From Frankiaceae bacterium (GTDB lineage Bacteria; Actinomycetota; Actinomycetes; JAFAQI01), in the NCBI GenBank assembly GCA_030840615.1, contig JAVEEE010000216.1:1-10834 (forward strand): a stretch of 10,834 nt of DNA. Direction: 5' to 3'. How positions within the stretch are numbered: the stretch's first letter is position 1; each line of letters opens with the position of its first letter. Below the pieces are notes generated by a model. It was not told the DNA's origin. It saw only the letters and a program-made list of their open reading frames with translations, and made no database searches. The translations under genes and the position numbers were made by a program. Positions 7,826-10,834 of the stretch are shown here, one piece after another.

Positions 7826-9103
7826 GTGAGCCGACCCGCGACGACCGGCGTGACAGCCCCCGTGGAGGGCGCGGCGGAGCTGGTGGCATGGAGCGTCGAG
7901 GTCGACGACCCCGGCGACCTGTTGTCGTGGCTGCCTGCGGGCCAGGCCTTCGCCTTCCTGCGCGGGCATGACGGGCTGGTCGGCTGGGGCGAGGCCGTCA
8001 GGCTGTCGACCGCCGGGGCAGTCCGGTCCGGCCCCGACCTTGCCGAGTCGGTCGAACAACTGCTGGGCGCGATGACGGTCCGCGACGACGTCGGCCTGCC
8101 GGGCAGCGGACCAGTGGCAATCGCAAGTCTCGTCTTCGACCCGGCGGCCAGCGGGTCCGTCGTCGTCGTACCGAAGGTCATGCTCGGTCGTCGCGACGGG
8201 CGGGCATGGCTGACGTTGGTGACACCCCCGGGTGCCGTGGAGGTGCCGGCCTTGCGCCGCCGACCGACATCGGCCGCGTTGCCGGTCCGGGCGCGCATGG
8301 GGTCGAGCATCCCGCCGCCGGAGGAGTGGCGGGCATCCGTCGCGGACGCCGTCGGTCGGCTCCGGGCCGGTGGGCTCGACAAGGTCGTCCTCGCGCGTGC
8401 GCTCGACGTCGACGCGGACGCCCCGCTCGATCCGCGCGCCGTGGCCGCCCGGCTCGCCGAGCGGTTCCCGTCGTGTTTCACCTACGTCTGTGACGGGCTG
8501 GTCGGTGCCTCGCCCGAGCTGCTGGTCCGCCGGACCGGCCGGCAGGCCGAGTCGCTCGTGCTCGCCGGCTCGGTCCGGCGCGGTACGACGGCGGCCGAGG
8601 ACGCCGAGCTCGAGGCCGGGTTGCTCTGCTCGGTGAAGGACCGGCATGAGCACCGCCTCGCGGTCGAGTCCGTGCGCGATGTCCTGGCCACCGTCGCCCA
8701 CGAGGTGGAGGCCGACGCGGAGCCGCAAGCCCTGCGGCTCGCCAACATCACCCATCTCGCGAGTCACGCACAGGCGTGGCTGCCCTCGCCGGCCCCGTCG
8801 GGACTCGCGCTGGCGGCCGCGCTGCACCCCACGGCGGCGGGCGGCGGCACGCCCCGCGCTCGTGCGCTCGAGGTCATCCGTGAGCTGGAGGCAGCACCTC
8901 GGGGTCGTTACGCCGGACCGGTCGGCTGGGTCGACGGGCACGGTGACGGCGAGTTCGCGCTGGCGCTGCGCTGCGCCCAGCTCGACGGAGCGCGTGCCCG
9001 CCTCTGGGCCGGTGCAGGTGTCGTCGCCGAGTCCGACCCCGACGCCGAGGTGGCCGAGACCGCCGTGAAGCTCGAGGCGGCGCTCACCGCTCTGCTGTCC
9101 TGA
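7826..9103 (+). CDS. menF: Isochorismate synthase (MenF/EntC type)
   Basis: The 425-residue product converts chorismate to isochorismate, the entry step of menaquinone synthesis (or of salicylate/catechol siderophores). The chorismate-binding domain fills the C-terminal two thirds. DKVVLAR contains Lys186, matching the general-base Lys of MenF/EntC. ASPELL contains Glu231, matching the general acid. SVKDRHEH (Glu275), GDGEFALALR (Glu376) and SDPDAEVAE (Glu408/Glu411) supply likely Mg2+ and active-site glutamates. LHPTAAGGGTPRARAL and RYAGPVGWVDG are isochorismate-synthase hallmarks, although many relatives read HPT-A-VGG where this one has a Gly. A menD end 1.5 kb away favours the menaquinone role. 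I placed the start at GTG 7826 (7823 and 7850 are in-frame alternatives); the frame is open further upstream but there it only shadows purE. The N-terminal 170 residues are less conserved. Confidence 0.92.
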   Translation: MSRPATTGVTAPVEGAAELVAWSVEVDDPGDLLSWLPAGQAFAFLRGHDGLVGWGEAVRLSTAGAVRSGPDLAESVEQLLGAMTVRDDVGLPGSGPVAIASLVFDPAASGSVVVVPKVMLGRRDGRAWLTLVTPPGAVEVPALRRRPTSAALPVRARMGSSIPPPEEWRASVADAVGRLRAGGLDKVVLARALDVDADAPLDPRAVAARLAERFPSCFTYVCDGLVGASPELLVRRTGRQAESLVLAGSVRRGTTAAEDAELEAGLLCSVKDRHEHRLAVESVRDVLATVAHEVEADAEPQALRLANITHLASHAQAWLPSPAPSGLALAAALHPTAAGGGTPRARALEVIRELEAAPRGRYAGPVGWVDGHGDGEFALALRCAQLDGARARLWAGAGVVAESDPDAEVAETAVKLEAALTALLS

Positions 9104-9125
9104 CCGCCGCTGTCGTGACCGCCGC
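9094..9125 (+). repeat. 15-bp tandem duplication across the menF stop codon
   Basis: GCTGTCCTGACCGCC (9094-9108) is followed at once by GCTGTCGTGACCGCC (9109-9123), one mismatch, and the next two bases continue the pattern. The period is a multiple of three, so the second copy places another TGA (9116-9118) in the menF frame. The repeat therefore gives two in-frame stops 15 bp apart. Confidence 0.75.
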
Positions 9126-9239
9126 GCCTGGCCACCGAAGTCAGCGCAGAACCGGTCGAAACCCGGCGGCAGGAGACCCCGCCCGGGCGCCGAAGTGGAG
9201 CGGCGAAGTCGCACCGGACACCCACCCTCGGGAGCACTG
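9104..9239 (+). other. Intergenic region between menF and the LVIVD gene
   Basis: This 136-bp gap holds the second copy of the 15-bp repeat and, at its end, a Shine-Dalgarno sequence GGGAG (9230-9234) 5 nt before the ATG at 9240. It contains no TA dinucleotide, so there is no TANNNT -10 box; the LVIVD gene may be co-transcribed with menF or use a different promoter type. I see no convincing terminator; CGCCCGGGCG at 9180-9189 is a loopless palindrome. Confidence 0.5.
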
Positions 9240-10601
9240 ATGCGCCGCCGCGCCATACGAGCCACGATCCTGTCCGCACTTGCCGTGCTCACTGCCGTCA
9301 CGATGCAGTCCAGCCAGGCGACGCCACGTGCCCACACGGTGTTTCAGAACCCGGGCCCGGGCGGCTTCGCGTCGGACAACGTGTCCTACATCGGGTCTAT
9401 CCCCACCGGGGCAGGTGTGAGCGGTCGCGTGGTGACGGTCGACGGGCAGCGCCGCTTCTATCTCAGCAGCGCGCACAGCCTGACCATCTACGACATCAAC
9501 GACCCGTCGCTGCCGATCCCGATGGGCGCGTTGCCGATCTACAACTGGGAAAACGAGGACATGGCCGTCTCCAAGGACGGTGACACGACGATCCTCACCG
9601 AGTTCACGGACACGTTCTACCTGCACGTCATCGACACGTCCAACCCGCACGCACCTGTGCTCAAGGGGTCGATCGTCATGGACGGTTCGCACACTGCGGA
9701 GTGTGCCGACGTGCCGTGCCACTTCTTGTTCGCGAGCAACGGCAAGACCTATGACATCCGCGACCGCAGCAACCCCAAGGCGTTGCCGCGAGCCCAGTGG
9801 TGGTCGACGATGGTGCACGCCGGCGGCGCACACGCGCTCCATCAGGACGGTGCGGGCTACTGGATCGCTGACGAGACACCTCTGGTCATGTTCCGCGCCG
9901 ACAACCCGCTGCATCCGCACCGCATCACCTCCGGCAACGTGACCCTCAACACCGCCTACCAGCACAACAACATCCGGCCGGGAGCTGCGCACTACACCCC
10001 GCGCCGAGCCGGCGACCACCGCAAGGCGCTGCGGCCGGGCGAGATGCTGATGACCGAGGGCGAGACCAACTTCAGCCCTTCGTGCGGCGGCGGAAGCGGC
10101 GCGTTCTCGACCTGGTCGATGGTCGGCTGGGACAAGGGTCGTCCGATGAAGCAGCTGCACGTGCTGCGGCCGGTCAACGGCAGCTACGACGCAACCGGCG
10201 ACCCGGCGGTCAACGCGCTCGGATGCAGCGGTCACTGGTTCAAGGTGCGGGGTGACTCACCCGGCATCTACGCGGACGACTATCTCGTCGCGGGTGCGTG
10301 GTACGAGCACGGCACGAGGTTCCTGGCCGTCGACAAGACGACGGCTCAGATCAAGCAGGTCGGCTACTTCCAGCCCGTGCGCGGGTCGGCATCCTCGGCG
10401 TACTGGGTGCCCGGCACCAACTACGTCTACGTCGTCGACTACCAGCGCGGCGTCGACATCCTGAAGTTCCACCCCTGGGACGCTCCGCCGACGGTGGCGG
10501 AGACCAACCGCTCCTGGATGGCGAAGCTGCACACCGTCGACACGCTCAGCCAGCAGGAGCGGTTCTGGTGTGGGCAGGCCATGCGCCACCCCACCGGCTG
10601 A
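9240..10601 (+). CDS. Secreted LVIVD-repeat (beta-propeller-like) protein
   Basis: The 453-residue product starts with a Sec-type signal peptide: MRRR, a hydrophobic core (about 8-22) and a likely cleavage after Ala27 (SSQA/TP). The mature part has repeats of the LVIVD type, in which a strand ending in an aspartate-rich turn is followed by an N-P or D-P pair: LTIYDINDPSLP (81-92), LHVIDTSNPHAP (128-139), KTYDIRDRSNP (169-179) and YVYVVDYQRGVDILKF (395-410). Such repeats form beta-propeller blades in secreted or surface proteins. There are five cysteines in the mature part (ECADVPC, SPSC, LGCSG, WCGQ), which may form disulfides outside the cell. No enzyme motif is recognisable and the function is unknown. 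ATG 9240 is favoured over an in-frame GTG at 9195 by the Shine-Dalgarno GGGAG and by the clean signal peptide. It lies between menF and a convergent menD. Confidence 0.85.
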   Translation: MRRRAIRATILSALAVLTAVTMQSSQATPRAHTVFQNPGPGGFASDNVSYIGSIPTGAGVSGRVVTVDGQRRFYLSSAHSLTIYDINDPSLPIPMGALPIYNWENEDMAVSKDGDTTILTEFTDTFYLHVIDTSNPHAPVLKGSIVMDGSHTAECADVPCHFLFASNGKTYDIRDRSNPKALPRAQWWSTMVHAGGAHALHQDGAGYWIADETPLVMFRADNPLHPHRITSGNVTLNTAYQHNNIRPGAAHYTPRRAGDHRKALRPGEMLMTEGETNFSPSCGGGSGAFSTWSMVGWDKGRPMKQLHVLRPVNGSYDATGDPAVNALGCSGHWFKVRGDSPGIYADDYLVAGAWYEHGTRFLAVDKTTAQIKQVGYFQPVRGSASSAYWVPGTNYVYVVDYQRGVDILKFHPWDAPPTVAETNRSWMAKLHTVDTLSQQERFWCGQAMRHPTG

Positions 10602-10641
10602 CGGACGCGCGGGCCACCCACCCCGCCGACCCGCCGATCGG
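10602..10641. other. 40-bp convergent gap between the LVIVD gene and menD
   Basis: The gap is GC-rich and runs between two stop codons facing each other. It includes the palindrome CCGATCGG (10634-10641) next to the menD stop. I see no strong stem-loop with a T-tract. Confidence 0.35.
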
Positions 10642-10834
10642 TCACCGCAGCGTCGCGGCGGCGGCTTCCCCGAGCCGCCGGTGCAACTCGGCGTTGGCCG
10701 CGCGGTCGGTGCGCACCTCGACGAGCCGGAGGCCGGCCGGAGTGCGTGCAAGCTCGTCGTCCAGGTCGGCGCTGGTGCGAACGAGCCGGTGGTCGACGGC
10801 GTAGGCGGTGGCGAGCTGTTGGAGATCGACACCG
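10642..10834 (-). CDS. menD: MenD (SEPHCHC synthase), C-terminal end only (5' partial)
   Basis: On the minus strand, an open frame enters from the right edge (first whole codon at 10833) and ends with TGA at 10644-10642, giving 63 residues. It has no start codon inside the window because the gene begins further right. The residues read VDLQQLATAYAVDHRLV, then LRLVEVRTDRAANAELHRRL and a final alanine-rich helix. This matches the end of MenD: a ThDP-fold segment (DLxxLAxAY) followed by the conserved LxEVRTDRxxNxxLHRRL. MenD condenses isochorismate with 2-oxoglutarate, using thiamine diphosphate, to give SEPHCHC, the step after isochorismate synthase in menaquinone synthesis. That link with the neighbouring menF supports both calls. 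A longer open frame overlapping it on the same strand (10832-10257) runs antisense into the LVIVD gene and is a shadow. Confidence 0.85.
   Translation of the reverse strand, partial: GVDLQQLATAYAVDHRLVRTSADLDDELARTPAGLRLVEVRTDRAANAELHRRLGEAAAATLR

Noticed and set aside
9180..9189. Palindrome CGCCCGGGCG as a terminator or operator
   Set aside because: It has no loop and no flanking dyad; such palindromes are expected by chance at this GC content.
10257..10832. 191-residue minus-strand frame at the right end
   Set aside because: It runs antisense into the LVIVD gene; the neighbouring frame ending at 10642 gives a clear MenD C-terminus instead.

Overview
This window is chromosomal DNA from a high-GC Gram-positive bacterium, most likely an actinobacterium. 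The signs are very high GC at third codon positions, many GTG starts, genes without Shine-Dalgarno sequences but with a TANNNT box just upstream of the start, and proteins that read like actinobacterial orthologues (PurK, PurE, GtrA, isochorismate synthase). The species cannot be named from this sequence alone.

Layout, left to right: (1) the 3' part of a large family-2 glycosyltransferase with a long C-terminal non-catalytic region, cut by the left edge; (2) 11 bp later, a complete acyl-CoA carboxylase beta (carboxyltransferase) subunit; (3) convergent to it, a minus-strand pair reading from about 4921 down to 3732: a four-helix GtrA-family membrane protein and then a MOSC-domain protein whose start probably overlaps the gtrA stop; (4) divergent from gtrA across only 36 bp, a plus-strand run of an acyl-CoA dehydrogenase, purK, purE (overlapping purK by 17 bp) and an isochorismate synthase (menF type); (5) a secreted LVIVD-repeat protein on the plus strand; (6) at the right edge on the minus strand, the last 63 codons of menD, with its start outside the window.

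Functionally the window is mostly housekeeping. PurK and PurE carry out the two-step carboxylation of AIR in purine synthesis. The isochorismate synthase and MenD are consecutive enzymes of menaquinone synthesis, here convergent with the LVIVD gene between them. The acyl-CoA carboxylase and acyl-CoA dehydrogenase are typical of fatty-acid or branched-chain acyl-CoA metabolism. The glycosyltransferase and GtrA suggest cell-surface glycan work. There is no tRNA, rRNA, mobile element, CRISPR array or phage gene that I can see.

I found no convincing undescribed multi-gene system. The items worth a second look are small: a perfect hairpin whose two arms contain the stop codons of two convergent genes, a set of leaderless-type promoters, a 15-bp tandem duplication that duplicates the menF stop in frame, a carboxyltransferase that falls between known substrate classes, and an uncharacterised secreted LVIVD protein between two menaquinone genes.
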